Source: Candidatus Hodarchaeota archaeon
Lineage (GTDB): Archaea; Asgardarchaeota; Heimdallarchaeia; Hodarchaeales; Hodarchaeaceae
Length of the DNA stretch: 32,451 nucleotides
NCBI GenBank assembly: GCA_029856365.1
Contig: JAHQWW010000029.1
Span: forward strand, 1-32,451
Reading direction: 5' to 3'
The translations under genes were made by a program, and so were the position numbers. Shown here piece after piece: positions 17,207 to 26,177 of this stretch (its first letter is position 1; every line of letters starts with the position of its first letter). The notes under the pieces are model-generated. The model saw nothing but the letters and a program-made list of their open reading frames with translations. It ran no database searches and was not told the DNA's origin.

Positions 17207-19315
17207 ATGCCAGAAAAACAATATCAAGATAAGTTACATCGGTATCTGGGAATAAAATTAACCCAGAAGGAGCTGGAGAAGCATCTCTGGGAAGCTGGAA
17301 ACATTCTACGAGGAAGTGTCGACGCATCAGAATATAAACACTATATCTTTGGTTTACTGTTCTTGAAAAGATTGAATGATGTTTTTGAGGAAGAAACAGA
17401 GAGAGTAGCTAGTGTAATTGAAGATCCAATGGACTATGATGTTTATATTCCACCTGAGGCACGATGGAGCTCACTCAATTCATCTTCTATAATAGAAGCC
17501 TGTAAAGCAATTGAAGAGCATAACCCGTTGTTAGAAGGAATTTTGACTGGAATTGGCTTCAGTATAAATGATCGTCTGACCGAGGAAACTTTGGATCGCT
17601 TAATTAAACATTTTAGCTTATATAGACTTCGAAATAGTGATTTAACTGATCCTGATATATTAGGGAGAGCATATGAATATTTAATTGCACATTTCGCAGA
17701 ATCAGCTGGTAAGAAAGGAGGTGAGTTCTATACTCCGAATATGGCCGCTCGACTGTTGGTAGAATTACTTCAACCAAGAGAAGGTATGCGCATAGCTGAT
17801 CCAACAGTAGGCTCTGGTGGAATGTTGATTCAGTGTGTTGAATATGTGAAGGGGAATGGTGGGAATTGGCGAAGTTTATCCTTATTTGGCCAAGAGAAAA
17901 ACATATACACTTGGGTAATATGCAAAATAAATTTACTACTTCATGGGATTGTAAATTCACTTATTGAAAAAGGGGATATAATACGAAGTCCAAAGCTAAT
18001 GAAAGAGAATAACCTCTTACTCTTTGACATAGTGATTGCTAATCCACCATTTTCTTTATCTAATTGGGGAGTTGAAATAGCTCAAAAAGATCCTTACAAT
18101 CGTTTTCGTTTCGGAACCCCATCAAAAAATTACGGAGATTTTGCTTTCTTACAACATATGTTTGCAACACTTCGTGATGATGGTCGTATGGGAATTATAT
18201 TACCTCATGGAGTTTTATTTAGAGGAGGAGCGGAAAAAAAGATAAGAAAAGCGTTAATTCAGAAAGATTTAATTGAAGCAATTGTGGGTTTACCCCCCAA
18301 TCTTTTTCATGGAACTTCAATTCCAGCAGCAATAATACTGATTAATAAAAGTAAGCGCCCTGACCAAAAAAGAAAAATTTTGTTCATTGATGCCTTTAAT
18401 TATTATAAGGAGGGACGATCTCAAAACTTACTTAGGCAGAATGATATAGAAAAGATTGTTACGACATTTAAAAAATATGAATCGACTAATAAATTCTCTC
18501 AGGTTGTTTCATTAGAAAAAATTCAAGATTTTGACTATAATCTTAACATACCGTTATATGTCGATACTAACATTATGGAGGAATCTAAAGATGTAGTTAA
18601 AGTTCTTTCAAAGATTTCTAAATTAAGAAGATTAGAGAAGGAACAGCGAGACTTTAGTCAAAAGATTAAATTAGATTTGAACAAGTTTAGCAGAGTTCGA
18701 TCTGACAAATGGGATATTATTAACTTAGGGGAGTTTGTTGACTTAGAAACAGGGAAAAGAGCAAAAGGGGGGGCACTAAAAGAAGGAACTGTAGCTAGCA
18801 TCGGAGGAGAGCACATCAATGAATCTGGACACGTAATCTGGGATAATATCAAATTTATACCAGATGAATTATATGACAAGCGTCTAACGCAAGGGAAAGT
18901 TCGAATGAATGATATTTTAATAGTGAAAGATGGAGCAACAACAGGTAAAGTCGCGTTAATAAGAGATTTACCATTTAAGAAAGTAGCAGTTAATGAACAT
19001 GTTTTTATTGTTAGAAGTAAAAATGAAGATATACTAGATAATCATTACTTGTTTTATCTATTATTTTCTTCACATTGTCAGAACCAAATCAAAAAACGAT
19101 TTCATGGGGTGGTGGGAGGAATTAACAGGACTGACTTCAAAACTATCCAAGTCCCACTTCCTCCTATATCGGAACAAAGAGAAATCGTTGAACTTCTTTC
19201 TGTAGTGGATGCTAGAATAACAATAACTCAACAGATCAGTGATGAAATCACTCGATTAAAAAGGGGGCTCGTGCAGCTACTGATGACTGGAAAATTCAGA
19301 AAAAATAGACAATAA
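17207..19315 (+). CDS. Type I modification protein: HsdM methylase fused to a half-HsdS specificity domain
   Basis: A 702-residue fusion. Residues 1-160 form the helical HsdM N-terminal domain. The N6-adenine methylase core follows: GGEFYTPNMAARLL (171-184), SAM motif DPTVGSGG (198-205) and catalytic NPPF (279-282). From about residue 500 one type I specificity domain follows: a target recognition domain beginning WDIINLGEFVDLETG, then GGINRTDF and the conserved PLPPISEQREIV, ending in a coiled-coil helix with a typical tail (LMTGKFR). A normal HsdS has two such halves, so this protein may dimerise and read a symmetric site. No hsdR gene is in the window. Solo methylation or a remote partner is likely. 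Confidence 0.9.
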   Translation: MPEKQYQDKLHRYLGIKLTQKELEKHLWEAGNILRGSVDASEYKHYIFGLLFLKRLNDVFEEETERVASVIEDPMDYDVYIPPEARWSSLNSSSIIEACKAIEEHNPLLEGILTGIGFSINDRLTEETLDRLIKHFSLYRLRNSDLTDPDILGRAYEYLIAHFAESAGKKGGEFYTPNMAARLLVELLQPREGMRIADPTVGSGGMLIQCVEYVKGNGGNWRSLSLFGQEKNIYTWVICKINLLLHGIVNSLIEKGDIIRSPKLMKENNLLLFDIVIANPPFSLSNWGVEIAQKDPYNRFRFGTPSKNYGDFAFLQHMFATLRDDGRMGIILPHGVLFRGGAEKKIRKALIQKDLIEAIVGLPPNLFHGTSIPAAIILINKSKRPDQKRKILFIDAFNYYKEGRSQNLLRQNDIEKIVTTFKKYESTNKFSQVVSLEKIQDFDYNLNIPLYVDTNIMEESKDVVKVLSKISKLRRLEKEQRDFSQKIKLDLNKFSRVRSDKWDIINLGEFVDLETGKRAKGGALKEGTVASIGGEHINESGHVIWDNIKFIPDELYDKRLTQGKVRMNDILIVKDGATTGKVALIRDLPFKKVAVNEHVFIVRSKNEDILDNHYLFYLLFSSHCQNQIKKRFHGVVGGINRTDFKTIQVPLPPISEQREIVELLSVVDARITITQQISDEITRLKRGLVQLLMTGKFRKNRQ

Positions 19316-19453
19316 ATGAAGGAGAATCACCTAAGATGTGGTATTAAATCAAATTCTGCAATATTGAATTATACAAAAGTTTTTTTAACTTTCTACCTGA
19401 TTAAATCACTACTTTTCTCTAACATTGTTATCATCGTTTCAGAGTGATTTTTT

Positions 19454-20791
19454 ATGCCCGAATCGAAAAATACTAGTAAAATTCCTGTTTTAATTGCTGG
19501 GATAATTGGTTGGGCCCACGATGGGTTTGCCTTGGTATTAGTAAGTCTACTTGCCACAACAATCAGTGCTGCGTATGGTGTAGATAAAATAGCTATAGGA
19601 TTCGTCTTCTCTGCCCAATATGTTATGACAGTGCCTGGGGCTATGCTCTTTGGTGAACTTGCTGATCGTTTTGGCAGAAAAAACATCCTATTACTTTCTG
19701 TATTATGGGATTCTATATTTACTTCGCTTTCAGCAATTGCCCCAACCTTTGAAATATTTGCTTTACTAAGATTATTATCTGGACTTGGGGTTTCATGGGG
19801 GATTTCCTTTTCTTTGCTATCAGAAACCTTTTCATCAGAAAAACGAGGAGCTGCCGGTGGATTGGTTCATGCGACCTTTGTGGCTGGTTATATTGGGGCA
19901 GTTGTAATCACTCTAATTTTTGGGAATATGGATCCAATTATTTTAGGGCCTCTAGCTCTTGATGGATGGCGAATATGTTTTCTCTCTGCTCTTTTTCCTA
20001 TCCCATTTTTAATTTATTTGGAATTTACTCTAGATGAATCTCAAGTCTGGTCAGATTATAAAAAAGCCACACAACTCGATGAAGAAGTAAAACCAGAGAG
20101 AATCCGTACATTTGACATATTAAGAGGAAAATACCTTAAATATACTCTCTTATTAACATTATTATTCTGGCTTTCTGAATTTGCTTATCATACACTCGCT
20201 GATTGGGCACCTACCTATTTTGAATATTTATTTACTTATGAACTCCAAAAAGCAGATGGGAATGTTGACTCTGCAGGCACACTTTCAATGGTGGTGATGT
20301 TAGGTGTGATGGTTATTGCTGCTTTTGCTTTATTCACTACAGGTTGGTTAAGTGATCGTGTTGGTAGGAGAAATGCATTTATTGGCTGTTCAATTATTGG
20401 TCTTGTTGGAGCATCTTTATTCTTTGTTTCTAATTTTGTATTAATTTTGACTCCTTTAATTATAATTGGATGTCTCATTTTAACAGTTTCATTTGGAATG
20501 CATGGCGTCTTTGGTGTTTGGTCAAGTGAGGTCTTTCCTACAAGAGTTCGTGCGACGGCCACTTCTCTTATTTTCTCAGTCGCTCGTGGATTAGCATGGG
20601 GAGCATTCTTTGTTGGGATTGTTGCAGAAGCCTTAGAACCTTCAGTGACGGTGCTGGAGAATCCTCTTGGACACGCCCAAGCATTAGCTGTTGCAATGCT
20701 CGCTTGTACATTTGCCTATCTTGCTATGTTATTCGTCCCACGACTAATCCCTGAAACGAAAGGGATTGATATCACTACAATCCAAGAATAA
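19454..20791 (+). CDS. MFS transporter
   Basis: A 445-residue protein with about twelve membrane helices. The two copies of the MFS loop motif are GELADRFGRKN after the second helix and GWLSDRVGRRN in the second half. The overall form and ending resemble sugar/aromatic-acid:proton symporters (metabolite:H+ symporter groups), but the substrate is not predictable. AGTGA lies just before the ATG. It is close behind the HsdM-HsdS gene but separated by 138 bases, so co-transcription is uncertain. A hairpin follows the gene. Confidence 0.82.
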   Translation: MPESKNTSKIPVLIAGIIGWAHDGFALVLVSLLATTISAAYGVDKIAIGFVFSAQYVMTVPGAMLFGELADRFGRKNILLLSVLWDSIFTSLSAIAPTFEIFALLRLLSGLGVSWGISFSLLSETFSSEKRGAAGGLVHATFVAGYIGAVVITLIFGNMDPIILGPLALDGWRICFLSALFPIPFLIYLEFTLDESQVWSDYKKATQLDEEVKPERIRTFDILRGKYLKYTLLLTLLFWLSEFAYHTLADWAPTYFEYLFTYELQKADGNVDSAGTLSMVVMLGVMVIAAFALFTTGWLSDRVGRRNAFIGCSIIGLVGASLFFVSNFVLILTPLIIIGCLILTVSFGMHGVFGVWSSEVFPTRVRATATSLIFSVARGLAWGAFFVGIVAEALEPSVTVLENPLGHAQALAVAMLACTFAYLAMLFVPRLIPETKGIDITTIQE

Positions 20792-20799
20792 ATGGATTT

Positions 20800-20821
20800 C
20801 TCTAGAAGACGTTCTCTAGAG
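20800..20821. terminator. Hairpin between convergent genes, candidate terminator
   Basis: CTCTAGA (20800-20806) and TCTAGAG (20815-20821) form a 7-bp inverted repeat with an eight-base loop. A T-rich stretch follows on the plus strand. It sits in the 44-base gap between the MFS gene and the convergent zinc-ribbon gene. Confidence 0.5.
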
Positions 20822-20835
20822 GTCTACAATCTTCT

Positions 20836-21411
20836 TTATTCTAAAATTGATTTGAGTAATCGATTTAACTGTTCCTGAATTTTCTCATCACCATCCCCCA
20901 TTGCTGCAATTTTTTGCCATGCTTCTTCTGTTAATCCATATTCTTGTAATCTTTCAGGTAATAATAGGTTCCAGCGGAAAAGTCCTTGACGGTAATTTGA
21001 AGCTTTATTTAATATGAGTTGAAATTCAATGGACAGCTGAAAATAAACTTTTTGAGAAGCAGGATCAAGTGATACGTTCTCAATAATTGGGAAAATATCT
21101 TCAAGAGGGATATCCTGGGAAACTCGTTTTGGTGCGAGATCTGGTGTTTCTTGCATTTCAGGAGGTTTTGGTAATTCTCCTTCAGTACCATATGTCTCTT
21201 GAGGAGTGGGAGCTATGTATATATTTGTATCATCGCCTATTTCTTTATGAAAGTCAAATTGCATGTCCTTTGGAATAACTGGCCTAAAATCCTCTTCCAA
21301 TCTATCAGTTAACGTCTCCATATTACCACAATGCGGACATGGGTTGTCCTCATCTAATTTCATGACATAATTATGGCATTTCTTGCAAACAGGAATAATA
21401 AAAACCCCCAT
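20836..21411 (-). CDS. Zinc-ribbon protein of unknown function
   Basis: A 191-residue protein. The N-terminus carries a rubredoxin-like zinc knuckle, CKKCHNYVM then CPHCG, about 17 residues apart. A Pro/Glu-rich linker follows, then a helical C-terminal half (LNKASNYRQGLFRWNLLLP and a last amphipathic helix). No family is recognised. The ATG at 21411 has AAGG a few bases upstream, and is preferred over the TTG twelve bases earlier. It is convergent with the MFS gene; about 90 bases separate it from the cyclophilin gene upstream on the same strand. Confidence 0.5.
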   Translation of the reverse strand: MGVFIIPVCKKCHNYVMKLDEDNPCPHCGNMETLTDRLEEDFRPVIPKDMQFDFHKEIGDDTNIYIAPTPQETYGTEGELPKPPEMQETPDLAPKRVSQDIPLEDIFPIIENVSLDPASQKVYFQLSIEFQLILNKASNYRQGLFRWNLLLPERLQEYGLTEEAWQKIAAMGDGDEKIQEQLNRLLKSILE

Positions 21412-21511
21412 TCGATCCTTCAATTATTAATTATTTTCTATTTGAATAATAGAAGCCCTAGTTACTATGAATCATCTCCTACTACAGGAATAAGACTAAT
21501 TTCACCTCTAT

Positions 21512-22000
21512 TTAAATCTTAATTAATTGGTGATTTGCAATAAAAGAACTTTTATCCTTTATTATCACTTTATTCATTATGTCCCCATTAAGAAGTTTAT
21601 CAATAATTTCTAGTCCTTCTATAATATTACCAAAAACCGTGTGTTTCCCGTCAAGATGAGGTTGGGGAGCTCTAACTAGGAAAAATTGTGACCCGCCTGT
21701 ATCTTTACCCGCATGAGCCATTGAGAGAGCTCCACGGATGTGCTTATGTTCGTTTTTGGTATTCTTTTCAGTTTCACAAGGAATAGAATAACCTGGGCCA
21801 CCTGTACCAGTCCCCTGGGGGCATCCTCCTTGAACTACAAAATCTGGGATACACCTATGAAAAGTCAAACCATCAAAAAATCCTGATTCTGCTAATGATA
21901 CAAAATTCTTAACAGTGTTTGTAACTTCATCAAAGAAATCAATTACTATATCCCCGTATTTAGTTTCAATAATTGCTTTTGTCACAATGTTTATCTCCAT
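21512..22000 (-). CDS. Peptidyl-prolyl cis-trans isomerase, cyclophilin type
   Basis: A 162-residue single-domain cyclophilin that speeds proline isomerisation in folding proteins. The key stretch [19 protein letters not shown] holds the catalytic Arg and the Phe and Gln of the active site; later [23 protein letters not shown] completes the binding groove. In the last motif His takes the place of the Trp that binds cyclosporin in human CypA, as is common in bacteria and archaea. Without a signal peptide it is cytoplasmic. It is divergent from the MFS-OYE gene. Confidence 0.93.
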   Translation of the reverse strand: MEINIVTKAIIETKYGDIVIDFFDEVTNTVKNFVSLAESGFFDGLTFHRCIPDFVVQGGCPQGTGTGGPGYSIPCETEKNTKNEHKHIRGALSMAHAGKDTGGSQFFLVRAPQPHLDGKHTVFGNIIEGLEIIDKLLNGDIMNKVIIKDKSSFIANHQLIKI

Positions 22001-22084
22001 TAAATATATTATAATTTCAGTCAGTTTAAATTAAGAATTATTTATTTTTTGAAGAAATACACCCAAAAAAGAAAAAAATAGCTA

Positions 22085-24385
22085 ATGATTAAATTGGTTA
22101 AAATAGGTAGTTTACCAATGAATTGGAATATCCGCCTAGCTTATATACAAACGATCTGTTCTTCCATCGGAATGGGTATTATTCAAATCGCTTTCTCGGT
22201 ATTTGTCATCCAAGGGCTAGGACAGACAAATTTTATTCTAGGGACTCTTTTCACTATGCAAGGGCTAGCCTCAACGATATTTGTATTTCCATCGGGGTTT
22301 TTAGCGGATAAATACAGACGAGATACCTTAATCCGAACCGCGGTACTATTTGGAGTCCTCTCTCAACTATCACTAATATTTTCTACATTTTTGGGTGAGA
22401 CTCCTCAGTTAGCTCTGAATATCTTATTTTTAGCTCAAGGTTTAGGGGGTTTAGCTTGGGGTTTATCAGGTCCAGCTGGTCAGGCACTCATCGCTGATAG
22501 TATCGAACCCGGAAATCGTAGTAGAGTCTTTGCAAACATGCATTATGCTAGTTTTTCAGCCTCTGCGGCAGGGCCGTTTGTAGCTGCAGGTATAACTGTC
22601 TTTCTCGGTGACACATGGGCAATCGAAGTTCTTAAATCAGTCATCTTTATTGGTGCACTAAGCTCCTTAGTTGCTTGGTGTGCGTTCATTTTAGTATCAG
22701 ATAATAAAGCTCTTGTTGTAAAAAATGAAAGAAAAGAGGAGAAAGAAAGAGAAATTCCCTCTAGCAAGGAAATTCACAAAGAATCAACACTTTTTAGACG
22801 GGAATTTTCATATGATGTATTTGTACCATCAATCATAGTTATTTCAGGTATCATCATTGGATTTGGTGCAGGCGCAACCGTGGCATTTTTTCCTGTCCTC
22901 TTTGCTGATCCTGTAATTGGTTACGACCTTAAACCTTTCTTTACTTTCGTCATCTTTGGTGCTACAAATGTAGTTTCTGGATTTATGGGGCTTGTTGCTC
23001 AAAGGTTAATTAAGAACTTTGGCAGGATTGGTTCAATGTTTCTTGTCCAAGGGCTTGCAATCGTCTGCTTATTGGGATTAACGGCCAATCTTGCTTTCTA
23101 TATGAATAAAACAGTCTCTTTCAATTTTTCTGTAGTCCTACTTGTGATATTCTTTATCTCTCGTAATGCATTGATGAATGCATCATCTCCTATTAGTAGA
23201 TCAATAGTGATGGATTGTGTTCCTTCATTATCACGAGCAAAATGGAATTCTCTCGAAACATTGGCCTGGGGGATGTTTTGGTCTGTTTCTGCTTCCATTG
23301 GAGGGTCTATTGTTGACTCTTATGGTTTTCTCTATGTTTTCATCTTTACTGCCACTCTTTATACTATTGCGACTCTTATGCTTTTGTTAATAAAAAATCG
23401 TGTTCCCAAGGAATCGATTCTCACCCATACTTACCAATTAGGAAAGTTAAAGACAAGGAATCGTGTTGTTCTTCCCTCTATAAGTGTTGCGGATGACTTA
23501 AGGTTTGGAGATGTTTCGGGACAACTTTCTCCTTCAGCAATCTCTTATTATGCAAAAATAGCTGAGGGAGGAGCTGGTTTGGTTTATTTGGAACCAGCAT
23601 ATATATCGAATTCTGGTAAAAGCCACAATTATCAAGTAGGAATTCATGAGGATTATGTTATACCGCGCATGGTTGATGCAGTAAACCAAATCCATGGGAA
23701 TGGCGCTTTAGCAGGAATAAGATTACGACACGCAGGAGCAGCTACAACTCGTTTTCTTAGCGGAGATCAACCCTTAGCTCCTTCTGCTATCACAATTGCC
23801 GACAAAAACCTATCTCGTCCTATGACTGATGATGAACTCTCACATCTTATTACCTGCTATATTCAAGCTGCTAAACGCGCTGTATCCGCAGGTTTTGATA
23901 TAGTGGAAGTTTCTGCTTGTATCTTTCCTAATAAATTTTCCAATTTACTTGGTCAATTTCTTTCCCCTAATTTCAATCTAAGAATAGATAAATATGGAGG
24001 ATCTTTGAGGAATAGACTCCTCTTTCCTCTAGATGTCGTTAGAGCTATTAAAACTAATATTCCTCCAGAGATCATGTTATCTTTTCATCTAACACTCCCC
24101 TTTCAAGGATTGTCTATTGAAGATTTATTAGAACTCGCAAAATCTTTAGAAATAGTTGGAATTGACTTACTAAGCCTAGGTTATTCAGGTACATGGTCAC
24201 AGAGGGATGGATTTGACGAGTTTTGCGAACAGATAAGAAAAGAGGTCAAATCTCTACCACTAGTTCTGCATGGGGACTTTAATGTAGAAAGTGCAGAAAC
24301 AGCTTTGAAGAGAGGTCAAGCTGATTTTATTGGATTTGAGAAATTAATCCAAGAAGATCGATCTTTTCCGCAAGCACTGCGATAA
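22085..24385 (+). CDS. Fusion: MFS transporter with C-terminal Old Yellow Enzyme-like flavin domain
   Basis: A single 766-residue frame. Residues about 15-440 form an MFS transporter with two six-helix halves and a charged central loop (about 210-245); PSGFLADKYRRD is the MFS loop motif. From about residue 453 the sequence becomes an NADH:flavin oxidoreductase (OYE) barrel: LKTRNRVVLPS, then AEGGAGLVYLEPAYI, ALAGIRLRHAGAA, and QFLSPNFNLRIDKYGGSLRNR. The usual VEIHxxH catalytic pair is replaced by VEVSACIF (Ser at about 610) with roughly five extra residues after it. The usual Arg of the FMN-phosphate loop is missing (DFIGFEK). The flavin site may thus be altered or lost. ATG 22085 is used; ATG 22118 behind AGGTAG is also plausible. 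Confidence 0.85.
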   Translation: MIKLVKIGSLPMNWNIRLAYIQTICSSIGMGIIQIAFSVFVIQGLGQTNFILGTLFTMQGLASTIFVFPSGFLADKYRRDTLIRTAVLFGVLSQLSLIFSTFLGETPQLALNILFLAQGLGGLAWGLSGPAGQALIADSIEPGNRSRVFANMHYASFSASAAGPFVAAGITVFLGDTWAIEVLKSVIFIGALSSLVAWCAFILVSDNKALVVKNERKEEKEREIPSSKEIHKESTLFRREFSYDVFVPSIIVISGIIIGFGAGATVAFFPVLFADPVIGYDLKPFFTFVIFGATNVVSGFMGLVAQRLIKNFGRIGSMFLVQGLAIVCLLGLTANLAFYMNKTVSFNFSVVLLVIFFISRNALMNASSPISRSIVMDCVPSLSRAKWNSLETLAWGMFWSVSASIGGSIVDSYGFLYVFIFTATLYTIATLMLLLIKNRVPKESILTHTYQLGKLKTRNRVVLPSISVADDLRFGDVSGQLSPSAISYYAKIAEGGAGLVYLEPAYISNSGKSHNYQVGIHEDYVIPRMVDAVNQIHGNGALAGIRLRHAGAATTRFLSGDQPLAPSAITIADKNLSRPMTDDELSHLITCYIQAAKRAVSAGFDIVEVSACIFPNKFSNLLGQFLSPNFNLRIDKYGGSLRNRLLFPLDVVRAIKTNIPPEIMLSFHLTLPFQGLSIEDLLELAKSLEIVGIDLLSLGYSGTWSQRDGFDEFCEQIRKEVKSLPLVLHGDFNVESAETALKRGQADFIGFEKLIQEDRSFPQALR

Positions 24386-24567
24386 TTCTTCCGTTAGAAA
24401 AATTATCTGTTTTGTCGTAGGCAGTTTGAGCTGATTTTTTCGAGAATATAACCTTCCCCAAATCTAATAGAGAAAATTAGGTGAACCCTATTGTTCGGAA
24501 CGGTTGTCATCACAAATCAGACATATGCCTTTCGAACATCAGGGCTCATTTAACACATTTCTCCTCC

Positions 24568-25110
24568 TTATTTTAAACCATATGATTCTTTGTGAACAAG
24601 ACTTGTTAGAGGTTTACGTTCAGAGGAACGAGTTTCATCTGCATAACCCACAGCTACCAGTGCTAATACCTGCAAATGTTCTGGTATTTTCAGAAGTTTT
24701 TTGATTTTATGTTCAAAATCTGTACCTATTACTCCCGCCCAACACGTACCTAAATTTAAAGAATGAGCTTGAATCATAAATTGCAGTGTTGCCAGAGCTG
24801 TGTCACTTTGGTGATACTTCGCGTGAATGGTAGAATTAGTCAGCGGAATAAACACAACTGGACTTTCTGCTACGAATTTTCCATAAGGGTGTAGTTTGGC
24901 TAATTTTTTCCTTTTTCCTTCATCAGTTACAATCAAAAATTCCCAAGGCTGCTTATTTGATGCCGATGGTGCCCACTGCGCAGCTTCGAGACATTTTTCA
25001 AGCTTTTCAGATTCTACAGGTGAAGATTTATATTTTCGAATACTTCTTCGCCCTTTTAGGAGTTCTAATGCGTCCAAAATACTATCTTCCTTTGAGTTGT
25101 TTGCTTCCAC
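24568..25110 (-). CDS. Nitroreductase-family flavoprotein
   Basis: A 180-residue nitroreductase-fold protein. The FMN-binding RRSIRKYKSSPV is near the start, followed by AAQWAPSASNKQPWEFLIV, both family signatures. Near the C-terminus ALVAVGYAD is the typical last strand. Family members are dimers that bind FMN and use NAD(P)H to reduce nitro compounds, quinones or flavins; the substrate is unknown. The start codon is GTG at 25110. The gene follows the PLP enzyme by 65 bases on the same strand and ends the minus-strand run. Confidence 0.87.
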   Translation of the reverse strand: MEANNSKEDSILDALELLKGRRSIRKYKSSPVESEKLEKCLEAAQWAPSASNKQPWEFLIVTDEGKRKKLAKLHPYGKFVAESPVVFIPLTNSTIHAKYHQSDTALATLQFMIQAHSLNLGTCWAGVIGTDFEHKIKKLLKIPEHLQVLALVAVGYADETRSSERKPLTSLVHKESYGLK

Positions 25111-25174
25111 TGGTAGAAATTTCTTTTATAAATACCTCATGAATTAACTTTTCATGCTTGTTTTTTAGAAAGGA

Positions 25175-26158
25175 TCAAAGCACTTTCCACTCTTTTAATT
25201 GTCGAAGTGAAACGTTAGCTCCACATAGAATAATACAGATTTTTTTAATACCTGACAAATCAAACTTATCATGCAGCAGCGCTGCAATAGAACAAGAAGT
25301 GGCAGGTTCTATCAGTATTTTTTCGTGTTCTAGCATTAACAGTAATGCTTCTAGGGCTTCTTCGTCTGTAACTGTTTGCATGTCATTTACTACGGCCCTA
25401 ATTCTTGCTAATGTACCTTCAGTAGTTTGTTTTGCTCCAAGAGTATCAGCGATGCTTGTTATAGCAGGAAGCTTTACTGGATATCCTTTTCGAAAACTTT
25501 GTGTAACGGCATCACAACCTACAGTTTCTACCCCCCAAATTCTTATTTCAGGCTTCATCTGTCTTGCCACGACTCCCAGTCCACTTATTAAACCACCTCC
25601 TCCGACTGACGCAATTATAGCATCTAGATAAGGATTTTGCTCAAGGAGTTCGAGTGCAATAGTGCCTTGTCCCCTAACTACTGCAATGTCATCGAATGGA
25701 TGAATATAAGTTAATCTTTCATCTTGTGCGTATTCCTGAGCTTTCTGATTAGCCTCATCCCAAGCATCCCCGTGTAGAATCGTTTTTCCTCTCCACTGCT
25801 CAATTTTCTTAACTTTCTCTTTTGCAGTCTTTAATGGAAGAAAAACTACTACTGGAGTATTAAGTTCTTTTCCTGCATAACAAACCCCCAGACCATGGTT
25901 TCCGCCAGACGCAGTCACTAAACCATAAGATAACTCCTTTTTATCCAATGAAAGAGCTTTTGAGCATGCTCCTCGGACTTTAAAGGATCGTGTTGGCTGT
26001 AAAAATTCTAACTTTAGATAAACTTCTTTTCCAATCAGTTTTTCAAGGTGATAAGATCGAATGACTGGTGTTTTAATTACATACGGTCGAATTTGGGAAA
26101 GAGTTTCTTTAACTTCTAATAAGGTCAAATCTTTGAAAATATTGGATAAATCCAACAC
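25175..26158 (-). CDS. Threonine/serine dehydratase-like PLP enzyme (fold type II)
   Basis: A 327-residue PLP enzyme of the threonine ammonia-lyase/serine racemase group. The PLP-binding Lys60 is in TRSFKVRGA, and the phosphate loop is ASGGNHGLG (83-91). The glycine-rich VGGGGLISGLGV follows in the middle. No C-terminal ACT domain is present, so it is a short catabolic-type or racemase-type form. It deaminates Thr or Ser to the ketoacid, or acts on a related amino acid. AAGGAGG directly abuts the GTG start, too close for normal spacing, so the start is not settled. It follows the activase gene by 20 bases, so it is probably in the same operon. Confidence 0.85.
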   Translation of the reverse strand: MLDLSNIFKDLTLLEVKETLSQIRPYVIKTPVIRSYHLEKLIGKEVYLKLEFLQPTRSFKVRGACSKALSLDKKELSYGLVTASGGNHGLGVCYAGKELNTPVVVFLPLKTAKEKVKKIEQWRGKTILHGDAWDEANQKAQEYAQDERLTYIHPFDDIAVVRGQGTIALELLEQNPYLDAIIASVGGGGLISGLGVVARQMKPEIRIWGVETVGCDAVTQSFRKGYPVKLPAITSIADTLGAKQTTEGTLARIRAVVNDMQTVTDEEALEALLLMLEHEKILIEPATSCSIAALLHDKFDLSGIKKICIILCGANVSLRQLKEWKVL

Positions 26159-26177
26159 CTCCTTGTCTTAGATTGAT

